A DNA stretch of 64,000 bases from NCBI RefSeq assembly GCF_900106525.1, contig NZ_FNOG01000003.1:631987-695986 (forward strand), given 5' to 3'. This DNA is from Lysobacter enzymogenes. Lineage in GTDB: Bacteria; Pseudomonadota; Gammaproteobacteria; Xanthomonadales; Xanthomonadaceae. Every line of letters starts with the position of its first letter. The first letter of the stretch is position 1. This document shows, in pieces, positions 17,767 to 25,775 of this stretch. Under the pieces are notes generated by a model. It saw only the letters and a program-made list of their open reading frames with translations, had not been told where the DNA came from and did not search any database. Made by a program: the position numbers and the translations under genes.

Positions 17767-18852
17767 TCACTTGAACTCCGCCCCCCAATACGCCTCGATC
17801 TGCTTCACCAGTTCCGGCGGCAGCGGCACGTAGTCCAGCGCTTGCGCCTGGGTCTGGCCGTTCTCGAAGGCCCACTTGAAGAACGCGCGCGCGTCGCTGC
17901 TGCGCTTGGCGTCCTTGGGCTGCTTGTACATCAGGATGAAATTGGTCGCGGTGATCGGCCAGGACTTCTCGCCGCTGGCGTTGGTGATGACCAGGTTGAA
18001 GTCCTTGGCGCTGGCCCAGTCGGCGGTGGAGGCCGCGGCCTGGAACGATTCGGCGCTGGGCTGGACGAACTGGCCGGCCGCGTTCTGCAACTGGGTGTGG
18101 GCCATCTTGTTCTGCAGCGCGTAGGCCAGTTCGACGTAGCCGACCGAGCCCTTGATCTGCTTCACGTACGAGGCCACGCCTTCGTTGCCCTTGCCGCCGA
18201 CGCCGCCCGGCCACTGCACCGAGGTGCCTTCGCCGACCTTGGTCTTCCACTCCGGGCTGACCTTGGACAGGTAGTTGGAGAAGTTGAAGGTGGTGCCCGA
18301 ACCGTCGGAGCGGTGCACGACGTTGATCTTGAGGTCGGGCAGGGTCGTGCCCGGGTTGGCCGCGGCGATGGCCGCGTCGTTCCACTTGGCGATCTTGCCC
18401 ATGAAGATGTCGGCCAGCAGCGGGCCGGTCAGGCGCAGCTTGCCGGCGTCGATGCCCTCGACGTTGACCACCGGCACCACGCCGCCGATCGCCGAGGGGA
18501 ACTGGCCCAGGCCCGCGGCGGCGAGCTCGTCGCTCGGCAGCGGCTTGTCGGACGAGCCGAAGTCGACCGTGCCGGCCTTGATCTGGGCGATGCCGCCGCC
18601 GGAGCCGATCGACTGGTAGTTGACCTTGGCGCCGGTGGCCTTGTTGTAGTCGTCCGACCACTTCGACAGCAGCGGGAAGATGAAGGTGGCGCCGGCGCCG
18701 GTGATCTGCGCGGCGACCTTGTCGCCAGCGGGCGCGGCCGCGTCGGTCTTGGCGTCGCCGGCCGGAGCCGGGTTCTGCGGGTTGCCGCCGCAGGCAGCGA
18801 CGGCCAGCGCGATGGCGAGGGAGAGGACGGCGGTGCGGGCCGACGATTTCAT
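17767..18852 (-). CDS. pstS: Phosphate-binding lipoprotein PstS (copy next to pstC)
   Basis: 361 aa. The lipobox LAVAAC puts the acylated Cys at about residue 19, so this copy is probably membrane-anchored. Phosphate-contact segments are GAGATFIFPLLSKW, IGSGGGIAQIKAGTVDFGSS and HRSDGSGTTFNF. The ATG at 18852 is chosen because GGAG lies seven bases before it; another ATG four codons upstream is possible. A Pho-box-like array lies about 55 bases upstream. Confidence 0.95.
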   Translation of the reverse strand: MKSSARTAVLSLAIALAVAACGGNPQNPAPAGDAKTDAAAPAGDKVAAQITGAGATFIFPLLSKWSDDYNKATGAKVNYQSIGSGGGIAQIKAGTVDFGSSDKPLPSDELAAAGLGQFPSAIGGVVPVVNVEGIDAGKLRLTGPLLADIFMGKIAKWNDAAIAAANPGTTLPDLKINVVHRSDGSGTTFNFSNYLSKVSPEWKTKVGEGTSVQWPGGVGGKGNEGVASYVKQIKGSVGYVELAYALQNKMAHTQLQNAAGQFVQPSAESFQAAASTADWASAKDFNLVITNASGEKSWPITATNFILMYKQPKDAKRSSDARAFFKWAFENGQTQAQALDYVPLPPELVKQIEAYWGAEFK

Positions 18853-18906
18853 GCGGTGCTCCATCAAAGGGAGGCCGGCTGGGCGCCGGCTGGGTGGCGC
18901 CATTTG

Positions 18907-18946
18907 ATGATCTTTTTGTTACACGGCTATGACATCGATTCGTCAC
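18907..18946 (-). promoter_or_regulatory. Pho-box-like array upstream of pstS
   Basis: Read on the minus strand, heptamers GTGACGA, ATGTCAT, GTGTAAC and AGATCAT recur every 11 bases with 4-base spacers (ATCG, AGCC, AAAA). This is the spacing of PhoB direct repeats (CTGTCAT with 4-base AT-rich gaps). Match to the heptamer consensus is partial. Confidence 0.6.
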
Positions 18947-19079
18947 GAATCTGTAGTGAAAGCCCCGCAGGGGTGTCCAGGTTCGCGTTTTTGCAGGGTT
19001 TTGGCGCGAATCGGCGGTAACAAAACGATGCAGGGAAGGGCCGGGACGGCCCTGGTTCGAATCCGGAGCGTGCCGGCAG

Positions 19080-19318
19080 TCGCTGTAGGAAAGCCTTCGG
19101 GGCCGAGGCTTGGGCCATGGCGGGAAAGCTTTCGGGCCTGAGGCCTGGATCCGCCTGGAAGGTCTTTTGACCGGAGGCTCGGATCCCTTTGGGTAGGGCC
19201 CCCAGCCCCAAGGCTTGGATCTCTTGTGGGAGGGCCTTCAGGCCCGACGCTTTTGTTTCCGGTCGCTGCGCTCTGGCACAAGAGCCTCGGGCCTGAAGGC
19301 CCTCCCACAAGAGGCTGC
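19080..19318. repeat. Family II repeat, degenerate tandem cluster plus inverted copy
   Basis: Several decayed head-to-tail units of about 35-40 bases (core AAGCCTTCGGGGCCGAGGCT and relatives) lead into an intact copy at 19228-19258 and an inverted copy at about 19282-19312. The cluster fills the gap between the two pstS genes. Confidence 0.7.
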
Positions 19319-19341
19319 GCAGGCATCCGCAGCGCCCCCAC

Positions 19342-19369
19342 AAAAAACAACGGGCCCGAAGGCCCGTTG
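19342..19369 (-). terminator. Terminator of the upstream pstS paralogue
   Basis: A 9-bp stem (19348-19356 with 19361-19369, loop CGAA) is followed on the minus strand by six T residues (19347-19342). It separates this pstS from the pstSCAB unit downstream. Confidence 0.88.
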
Positions 19370-19425
19370 CGCGATCCGTCCTGGCGGCGACCGAGAACCC
19401 CCCGGTCCGATCGCCGTCGGGTCGA

Positions 19426-20445
19426 TCAATAGCTCATGTTCGCCTGCCAGTAGGTCTCGATCTGCTTGACCAGCGCGTCGGGCAGCGGCACGTAGTCGAG
19501 CGTCTTGGCCTGCGCATCGCCGTTGGCGTAGACCCACTTGAAGAATTCCTTGGCGTTCTTGGCGCCTTCGGCGTTCTTGGGCTGCTTGTACATCAGGATG
19601 AAGTTGGTCGCGGTGATCGGCCAGGAGTTCTCGCCCGGCGCGTTGGTCATGACCAGGTAGAAGTCCTTCGAGTTCGCCCAGTCGGCGCTGGCGGCGGCGG
19701 CCGAGAAGGTCTCGTCGGTCGGCAGCACGAACTTGCCGTCGGCGTTCTTCAGGCGCGAATAGGCCATCTTGTTCTGCAGCGCGTAGGACAGCTCGACGTA
19801 GCCGATGCCGCCCTGGATCTGCTTGACGTAAGCGGCCACGCCTTCGTTGCCCTTGCCGCCGATGCCGGTCGGCCACTTCACCGCGGTGCCTTCGCCGACC
19901 GAGGTCTTCCACTCCGGGCTGACCTTGGACAGGTAGTTGACGAAGTTGAAGGTGGTGCCCGAACCGTCGGAGCGGTGCACGACGGTGATCTTCTTCTCCG
20001 GCAGCTTGACGCCGCCGTTGAGCGCGATGATCGCCGGATCGTTCCACATGGTGATCTTGCCGAGGAAGATGTTGGCCAGGGTCGCGCCGTCGAGCTTCAT
20101 CGCGCCCGAAGCCACGCCCGGCACGTTGATCACCGGCACCACGCCGCCGATCACCGACGGGAACTGGGCGAGACCGAACTTGGCCAGCTCTTCGGGCTTG
20201 AGCGGAGCGTCGGAAGAACCGAAGTCCACGGTCGCCGCCTTGATCTGGGCGATGCCGCCGCCGGAACCGATCGACTGGTAGTTGACCTTCTTGTTGGTCG
20301 CCTTGGCGTAATCGGCCGACCACTTCGACATCACCGGGTAGACGAACGACGCGCCGGCGCCGGTCACGTCGGCCGCCTGAGCGTTGAGCGCGAAGGCAGT
20401 GGTCAGCGCGAGCGCGGCGAAACGGAGCTTGAGGAGCTTGTGCAT
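19426..20445 (-). CDS. pstS: Periplasmic phosphate-binding protein PstS (second copy)
   Basis: 339 aa. A standard signal peptide (MHKLLKLRFAALALTTAFA, cleavage near residue 24) and no lipobox suggest a soluble form, unlike the neighbouring copy. The binding motifs GAGASFVYPVMSKW, SIGSGGGIAQIKAATVDFGS and RSDGSGTTFNFVNYLS are intact and the two proteins align closely along their length, pointing to tandem duplication. ATG at 20445 chosen by signal peptide. It has its own Pho-box-like array and its own terminator. Confidence 0.95.
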   Translation of the reverse strand: MHKLLKLRFAALALTTAFALNAQAADVTGAGASFVYPVMSKWSADYAKATNKKVNYQSIGSGGGIAQIKAATVDFGSSDAPLKPEELAKFGLAQFPSVIGGVVPVINVPGVASGAMKLDGATLANIFLGKITMWNDPAIIALNGGVKLPEKKITVVHRSDGSGTTFNFVNYLSKVSPEWKTSVGEGTAVKWPTGIGGKGNEGVAAYVKQIQGGIGYVELSYALQNKMAYSRLKNADGKFVLPTDETFSAAAASADWANSKDFYLVMTNAPGENSWPITATNFILMYKQPKNAEGAKNAKEFFKWVYANGDAQAKTLDYVPLPDALVKQIETYWQANMSY

Positions 20446-20496
20446 GGGTTTCCCTGGAGTGTGAGTGCGGACACGTTCCGCCCTGCGCGCTATTTC

Positions 20497-20525
20497 ATAA
20501 CGGTTTGGTGACATTTCCGTGTCAG
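20497..20525 (-). promoter_or_regulatory. Pho-box-like array upstream of second pstS
   Basis: On the minus strand CTGACAC, ATGTCAC and CCGTTAT are spaced by GGAA and CAAA, giving the 7+4 PhoB pattern. It ends about 52 bases before the start codon. Confidence 0.65.
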
Positions 20526-20600
20526 CGCAGCAGGAACCGGCATCGGCGGCATAGGCGGCGACTGAATGGGGCGCAGAAGCGCTCTGCGCGCGCCGCATCG

Positions 20601-20647
20601 GAGCCGATTGGCTCCTCGCCGACGCGCAGCTAGGGAATCTCCTAGCT
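20601..20647. promoter_or_regulatory. Two small hairpins upstream of the LysM gene
   Basis: GAGCC/GGCTC (20601-20614, loop GATT) and AGCTAGG/CCTAGCT (20628-20634 with 20641-20647) are perfect inverted repeats within 50 bases. They may be operators or leader structures for the LysM gene; function unknown. Confidence 0.4.
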
Positions 20648-20717
20648 GACGAGATGACAGTGCGCGGTCATCGTGGGCGCGGGCAACGAAGCCCTTCCCC
20701 CGCACACGGAGACGAAC

Positions 20718-21332
20718 ATGGCATTGAACGGTCCCGACTATTCCGGCCCCTCGGCCGCGCAGCTCAACGCGGCCCTGGTCAACACCAAGGCCGAGGTCGA
20801 AGCCGGGCAGGTCAAGGCGCCCGACGGTACCCGTCCGTTGGTGATCGAACCCGGCGACAACCTCAGCGCGATCGCGCAGCGCAACGGCACCTCGGTCGAA
20901 CAACTGCTCAAGGACAATCCGCAGTGGTCGCTGGATCCGGCGGGCAACCCCGGCACGCGCGACGCCAGCCTGATCTATCCGGGCGAAGTGGTGTTCGTGC
21001 GTCCCTTCAGCGACAACGGCCCGCAGCAGACCAGCGCGGTCGGCGCCGACGGCCAGGCCACGTTCCAGAACCAGCGCGACGGCGTGCCGGTCGGCGAGCC
21101 GTACCAGGCGCAGGTGGCGCCGAACGGCTATCCGGCCAACAGCGAGATCGTCACCGCCGACGGCCTGTCGATACGCACCGACGCCAAGGGCGAGCCGCTG
21201 ACCGGCCCCTACCACGGCACCGAGCAGCAGGGCACGGTGCACGGCGAACCGGCGTACCGCAGCTACAGCCAGGACTACGTCGACGGCGTACCGAGCGGGG
21301 CGAAACACTACTCGCCGGGCAAGATGTTCTGA
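20718..21332 (+). CDS. LysM-domain protein
   Basis: 204 aa. A LysM fold spans about residues 36-85 (VIEPGDNLSAIAQRNGTSVE, then LIYPGEVVFV), a domain that binds peptidoglycan or chitin. No signal peptide is apparent. The C-terminal 110 residues are hydrophilic and unrecognised. The ATG at 20718 follows GGAG by seven bases. It lies on the plus strand inside the otherwise minus-strand phosphate cluster, so it is probably an unrelated insertion. Confidence 0.82.
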   Translation: MALNGPDYSGPSAAQLNAALVNTKAEVEAGQVKAPDGTRPLVIEPGDNLSAIAQRNGTSVEQLLKDNPQWSLDPAGNPGTRDASLIYPGEVVFVRPFSDNGPQQTSAVGADGQATFQNQRDGVPVGEPYQAQVAPNGYPANSEIVTADGLSIRTDAKGEPLTGPYHGTEQQGTVHGEPAYRSYSQDYVDGVPSGAKHYSPGKMF

Positions 21333-21483
21333 TCGCGCGCAACGTGATCGCGATCGCGAACGGGCGGCGGCGTGGGGCCGCCGTCCGTTTTTTTATCGAC
21401 GCGTGATTGCGCATGCAACCGCGAACCAGCAACGCAAGCATGCCTTCCCCTTCCCGCAAGATCGCCGCGCCGCCGCGTCCCCA

Positions 21484-21666
21484 ACTGTAGGAGCGGCGCA
21501 AGCCGCGACCGCGAACCCGCAGCGACGGCGCAAGTACGTTCCCGCCTTTGCGCCAGGTCGCCGCACCGCCGCATCCCAAACTGTAGGAGCGACGCAAGTC
21601 GCGACCGCGAAACCTCGCTTGCGTCGCAAGCGCGATGTCGCGGTCGCGACTCGCGTCGCTCCTGCA
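21484..21666. repeat. Family I repeats, two direct and one inverted copy
   Basis: Direct copies begin near 21485 and 21583 and an inverted one covers about 21636-21666. The last two carry a GCGACGC variant of the core (GGAGCGACGCAAGTCGCGAC). Confidence 0.75.
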
Positions 21667-21694
21667 GTCGCAAACCAAACCGCGCCGCGGCCGC

Positions 21695-21728
21695 AGAAAA
21701 AAGAAAGGCGCGGCCGAGGCCGCGCCTT
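21695..21728 (-). terminator. Terminator of the OprO/OprP-type porin gene
   Basis: AAGGCGCGG pairs with CCGCGCCTT (21705-21728), and the minus strand then has an interrupted T tract (complement of AGAAAAAAGAAA). Confidence 0.8.
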
Positions 21729-21806
21729 ACGATCAAACCGATCGAGGGGGAGAGAGAGTCGCCGCCCGCGGCGTGCAAGCGCGGGCGGCGGGTGCCGCGA
21801 TGACGC

Positions 21807-23099
21807 TTACCAGTAGAACTGCAGACGCGCGCTGAGGACGTTCGGGCTGTCGTCGACCACGCGGTTGAAGGTGCGGTTGTTGTACTGCGGGCTCTGCGAG
21901 TAGGTCGCGCTGGTCTTGCCGATGTAGCGCGAGCTGTCGACGATCGAGTAGTCCAGCATGAACTTGAAGTTCGAACGCCAGTACCAGTTGACGCCCACGG
22001 TCCAGGCGCTCATCTCGCCGCCGAGCACGCCGTCGACGATCGGAGCGGCGGTCGGGGTAGCGCCCGGACGCAGGCTGCCGTCGTTGAGATCGATCTTGTC
22101 GTAGCGCAGACCGACCTGCCACATGCCGCTGGCCGGCTCGTTGGGCAGCGGGGTGGTCGGCACGCCGGCCTTGTAGCCCCAGGTCTCGCCGGTGATGTTC
22201 CACAGGCCGCTGACGTACCAGCTGTCGGTGGTGTAGTCCTTGCCGGTCAGGGTCGCGGTCTTGTAGCGGTCGAGCGTGCTGCGCATGTACTCGGCCTGGA
22301 CCTTGAACGGGCCGTGCACGTACATCGCCTCGGCGCCGATGATCGCCTGGGTGTCGACGTTGGTCAGGGTGCCCGAGTCGACCAGACGGCCGGCGGCCAG
22401 GTCGGCCTGCGGACGGGTGCGGATGCGCGAGCTGTTGTCGAGCACGCCGGTGTTGCCTTCCAGCACCGCATCCAGGTTCACGTAGGACAGGCCCAGGTGC
22501 AGGATGTTGCCCTTGTCGTTGATCGGGGCGAAGGTGCCGCGCAGGCCGTAGCCCTTGCCGTGCTTCTGGTTGCGGGTCAGCTCGTCGCCGAAGTAGCTGG
22601 CGGTCAGGCTCCAGTCGTTGGTGCCGTAGCTGTAGGCGACGCCGAGACGGCGGGCGATGCCGAAGGTGTTGGTCACCATCGCCTTGGAGATGAAGTCGTT
22701 GTTCTTGGTCGAGGACAGCTCTTCCATGCTGTTGGGCTGCTTGAACTGGCCGAACTGCAGGTAGTGGTTGCCGTCGCCGCCGATCTTGTACTTCAGGTTG
22801 ACGTCGAGGAACTTGTCGGCCTTGGCGTCGTAGCCGGCGACCCACTCGACGTTGCCCGGGCCCTTGCCCTTGAGCACCAGCTCGGCGCGGCGCAGTTCCT
22901 GGTCGGTGTCCTTGCCGTCGGGCAGGTCGCCGTTGAGGTTCAGCACGTCGCTGTTGAAGTCGTTGTAATCCGCCTGGACCAGACCTTCGAAGGTGACTTC
23001 CGAGTCGCCGATGACGTCCAGAGCGATTTCCGCGTGCGCGGCGGGCGCGGCGAGCGCAGCGAACAACGCGACGGCAAGGGTGTTACGCGAGAGTTTCAT
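21807..23099 (-). CDS. OprO/OprP-type phosphate/polyphosphate porin
   Basis: 430 aa outer-membrane beta-barrel. A signal peptide (about 1-23, ending AAHAE) is followed by SEVTFEGLVQADYNDFNSD, the opening strand of the family; the protein ends in aromatic FYW as barrel proteins do. Phosphate-specific porins of this group bring anions to periplasmic PstS. ATG at 23099 chosen by signal peptide. Position next to the pst genes and the Pho-box-like array upstream support a role in phosphate starvation. Confidence 0.9.
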   Translation of the reverse strand: MKLSRNTLAVALFAALAAPAAHAEIALDVIGDSEVTFEGLVQADYNDFNSDVLNLNGDLPDGKDTDQELRRAELVLKGKGPGNVEWVAGYDAKADKFLDVNLKYKIGGDGNHYLQFGQFKQPNSMEELSSTKNNDFISKAMVTNTFGIARRLGVAYSYGTNDWSLTASYFGDELTRNQKHGKGYGLRGTFAPINDKGNILHLGLSYVNLDAVLEGNTGVLDNSSRIRTRPQADLAAGRLVDSGTLTNVDTQAIIGAEAMYVHGPFKVQAEYMRSTLDRYKTATLTGKDYTTDSWYVSGLWNITGETWGYKAGVPTTPLPNEPASGMWQVGLRYDKIDLNDGSLRPGATPTAAPIVDGVLGGEMSAWTVGVNWYWRSNFKFMLDYSIVDSSRYIGKTSATYSQSPQYNNRTFNRVVDDSPNVLSARLQFYW

Positions 23100-23139
23100 T
23101 TGGTCTAGCCCTGAGGCGTGGAGAGATGGCGCGCAGGCT

Positions 23140-23168
23140 AGGGTGTAAAAGTTGCGTAAATGTGACAG
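23140..23168 (-). promoter_or_regulatory. Pho-box-like array upstream of the porin
   Basis: On the minus strand CTGTCAC, ACGCAAC and ACACCCT are separated by ATTT and TTTT. The first heptamer is six of seven to CTGTCAT; the others are weak, but the spacing and AT-rich gaps fit PhoB sites. Confidence 0.55.
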
Positions 23169-23246
23169 GACTGACTTATTTCTTGGGCATGACCGCGGGA
23201 TGACGCCGTTACAACTGTCAGATTGCGGCCGCAATACCCTTGCCGA

Positions 23247-24203
23247 TCAAGCAGCTACGGGCTCCGGCTCGCCCGGCGTCTGGTCCGGGAAGCGACAAAG
23301 ATCACGGATGGCGCAGTGCGGGCAATCGGGTTTGCGTGCCTTGCAAACGTAACGTCCGTGAAGGATCAGCCAGTGGTGAGCGTCCTGCAGGTAGCGATCG
23401 GGCACCACTTTGAGCAGCTTGTGCTCCACCGCCAGCACGTCCTTGCCCGGCGCCAGGCCGGTGCGGTTGGAGACGCGGAAGATGTGCGTGTCGACCGCGA
23501 TGGTCGGCTCGCCGAAGGCGGTGTTGAGCACCACGTTGGCGGTCTTGCGGCCGACGCCGGGCAGCGCCTCGAGCGCGGCGCGCTCGCGCGGAACTTCGCC
23601 GCCGTGGCAGTCCAGCAACTGCTGCGACAGCGCGACGACGTTCTGCGCCTTGGTGTTGAACAGGCCGATGGTGGCGATGTACGGCTTGAGCCCGTCGACG
23701 CCGAGCGCGGCGATGGCCTGCGGCGTGTTCGCCACCGGGAATAGTTTGCGCGTGGCCTTGTTGACGCCGACGTCGGTGGCCTGCGCCGACAGCGCGACCG
23801 CGACCAACAGTTCGAACGCGGTGGTGTATTCCAGTTCGGTGGTCGGATGCGGGTCGAGCGATTGCAGCCGCGCGAACATTTCTTCGATCTGCGCCGGTTG
23901 CATTTGCGCGCCGGGGCGTTCGCGCACCTCGGCGTCGACGCGGCCGCTGGGCCGGGGCGGTTTCGCCGAGGGCTTGGTTGCGGCGGCGCGCTTGGTCGCG
24001 ATTTTCTTCGCGGCGGTCTTTTTTGCAGCGACCTTCTTCGTCGCGGTTTTCTTTGTCGCGGCTTTTTTCGCGATGGTCTTGGCTGCGGGCGCCTTCTTGG
24101 CAGCGCTCGTCGGTGCAGCCTTTTTCGCCGCGGTCTTGCTCGCAGCGGCGGACGGAGAACGGGCGGACTTGGCTGGCCGGGAGGCGGGCGCGGTCTTGGG
24201 CAT
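23247..24203 (-). CDS. nth: Endonuclease III with Lys/Ala-rich N-terminal tail
   Basis: 318 aa, about 100 longer than typical Nth. Residues 1 to about 98 are a histone H1-like tail of KKAA and KKTA repeats; the glycosylase follows. The helix-hairpin-helix LPGVGRKTANVVL includes the catalytic Lys, VDTHIFRVSNRTGL the catalytic Asp, and CKARKPDCPHCAIRDLC is the Cys-X6-Cys-X2-Cys-X5-Cys iron-sulphur cluster. It removes oxidised pyrimidines in base-excision repair. The ATG at 24203 is the first in the tail; an internal start would drop the tail, but the frame and codon use run through it. Confidence 0.93.
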   Translation of the reverse strand: MPKTAPASRPAKSARSPSAAASKTAAKKAAPTSAAKKAPAAKTIAKKAATKKTATKKVAAKKTAAKKIATKRAAATKPSAKPPRPSGRVDAEVRERPGAQMQPAQIEEMFARLQSLDPHPTTELEYTTAFELLVAVALSAQATDVGVNKATRKLFPVANTPQAIAALGVDGLKPYIATIGLFNTKAQNVVALSQQLLDCHGGEVPRERAALEALPGVGRKTANVVLNTAFGEPTIAVDTHIFRVSNRTGLAPGKDVLAVEHKLLKVVPDRYLQDAHHWLILHGRYVCKARKPDCPHCAIRDLCRFPDQTPGEPEPVAA

Positions 24204-24256
24204 GCGGGGGCGGGCGAGGCGAGGGGAGCTGGAAGAATAAGGCCGTAGCGAGGCGG

Positions 24257-24748
24257 CTACGGCGTTCCGCGCTGGGCGGCCTTGGCCTTGGCGCGGGCCA
24301 GCGCAGCGGCGGCGGCGCTCGGCAAGGCCGGGCGGGGCGCTGTCTCGGCCGCGATGTTCGGCGCCGCGGCGGCGTTGCCGGCGGTCGCCGTTTCGGCCGC
24401 GACCTCGCCGATGGACGTTTGCTCGATGGCCGCCGCCGGCAGCGCCGGAGCGGCGCGCTGCGCCGCGCGTTCTTCGGCGCGGCGTTGCAGGCGACGGTCG
24501 CGCGCACGGTAGCGCTCGCGCGCGGCCAGCGCGCGCAGCCGCGCCTGGCGCGCGTCGCGGCTGCGCTGCGCGCACTCGGGCGCGCAGGCGATGCACACGC
24601 AAGTGCGGTCGAAGTCGGCGTCGAGCAGGCCGAGCGCGATCGCGGCGTCGAGATCGTCGTCGGCCAGCGCGCGCGCGATCGCATGCGCGCGCGCGCCGGA
24701 CGGATCGGCGCAGGCGCACACGCAAGCGGTCGGCGCGCGGTCGCTCAC
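24257..24748 (-). CDS. Hypothetical Cys-containing protein between crotonase and nth
   Basis: 163 aa from a GTG at 24748, eight bases after the crotonase stop. The N-terminal third has CVCAC and TCVCIACAPEC Cys groups resembling a small metal-binding site; the middle is a charged Arg/Ala helix (ARQARLRALAARERYRARDR) and the C-terminus Ala/Pro-rich. No family is recognised. Its position between the crotonase gene and nth suggests one operon. The start is uncertain because the frame stays open upstream into the crotonase gene. Confidence 0.6.
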   Translation of the reverse strand: MSDRAPTACVCACADPSGARAHAIARALADDDLDAAIALGLLDADFDRTCVCIACAPECAQRSRDARQARLRALAARERYRARDRRLQRRAEERAAQRAAPALPAAAIEQTSIGEVAAETATAGNAAAAPNIAAETAPRPALPSAAAAALARAKAKAAQRGTP

Positions 24749-24756
24749 GGCGCGGC

Positions 24757-25539
24757 TCAGCGGCCGGCGAACGCCGGCTTGCGCCGTTCCAGGAACGCGC
24801 CGGTGCCTTCGCGCATGTCGTCGGTGGAGAACATCAGGCCGAACTGCGCGGTCTCGTACTCCAGACCTTCTTCGATCCCGCATTCGCCGCCTACGGCGAT
24901 GCAGTCGAGCACGCCGCGCAGCGCCAGCGGCGCCGACGCCGCCAGTTGCTCGGCGAGCTTGAAGGTTTCGGCTTCCAGTTCGGCCGCCGGCACCACGCGA
25001 TTGACGATGCCCAACTGCTGCGCGCGCGCCGCGTCGATCGGCGCGCCGAGCAGGCACAGCTCCAGGGTCGCCGCGCGCCCGGCCAGGCGCAGCAGGCGCT
25101 GGGTGCCGCCGAAGCCCGGTATCAGGCCGAGGTTGATCTCCGGCTGGCCGATCTTGGCGCTGTCGGCGGCGATGCGCAGGTGGCAGCCCATCGCCAGTTC
25201 CAGCCCGCCGCCGAGGGCGAAGCCGTTGACCATCGCGATGACGGGCTTGGGCATTTTCTCGATCCGGCGCATGAGCTTCTGCCCGCGCAGGGAGAAATCG
25301 CGGCCCTGGACCGGGGTCAGGCCGTTCATTTCGGCGATGTCGGCGCCGGCCACGAAGGCCTTGGGGCCGGCGCCGGTGAGGACCACGGCGCGCACCGCCG
25401 GGTCGGCCGCGGCGGCCTCGAAGGCGGCCAGCAGGGCGTCCAGAGTGGCTGCATTGAGCGCATTCAGCTTGTCCGGACGGTTGACGGTGATCTGGCGCAC
25501 GGCGCCGCGATCGGCGATCAGCAGGGGCGATTCGGTCAT
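24757..25539 (-). CDS. Enoyl-CoA hydratase/isomerase family protein
   Basis: 260 aa crotonase. The oxyanion-hole segments (AFVAGADIAEM and GFALGGGLELAMGCHL) and both catalytic Glu positions of enoyl-CoA hydratase (GGGLELAMG and IGQPEINLG) are kept, followed by GFGGTQRLLRL. It therefore probably hydrates 2-enoyl-CoA in fatty-acid or amino-acid breakdown; the exact substrate is not visible. Divergent from the FKBP gene. Confidence 0.92.
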   Translation of the reverse strand: MTESPLLIADRGAVRQITVNRPDKLNALNAATLDALLAAFEAAAADPAVRAVVLTGAGPKAFVAGADIAEMNGLTPVQGRDFSLRGQKLMRRIEKMPKPVIAMVNGFALGGGLELAMGCHLRIAADSAKIGQPEINLGLIPGFGGTQRLLRLAGRAATLELCLLGAPIDAARAQQLGIVNRVVPAAELEAETFKLAEQLAASAPLALRGVLDCIAVGGECGIEEGLEYETAQFGLMFSTDDMREGTGAFLERRKPAFAGR

Positions 25540-25775
25540 GTGATGGCCGTAGAATTCAAGGACTTGGGGGGATTGCGACCGCCGTTGAACTCCGCGCGTG
25601 CAGCGCGGTCGAAGCGGGCTGGCGTCAGTGGCGGTTAAGCGCTGCCGCCGGTATCCTAACCCGTCCTATCGGGGCCTTACGACCCGACAGACACAACATG
25701 CGGAGCATTGGAAGGTGCTCCAAGCTGATCGGGGCGGCGCATGTCGCCCCGTGCCATTACCGGAGGTTTCACCGA

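Larger units (their letters stand above)
21333..21806. other. Intergenic region with repeats between LysM gene and porin
   Basis: 474 bases hold three family I copies and the porin terminator. No gene seen. Confidence 0.5.

Noticed and set aside
20490-21308. 272-codon minus-strand frame across the LysM gene
   Set aside because: The plus-strand LysM frame has a ribosome site and domain; this one has neither.
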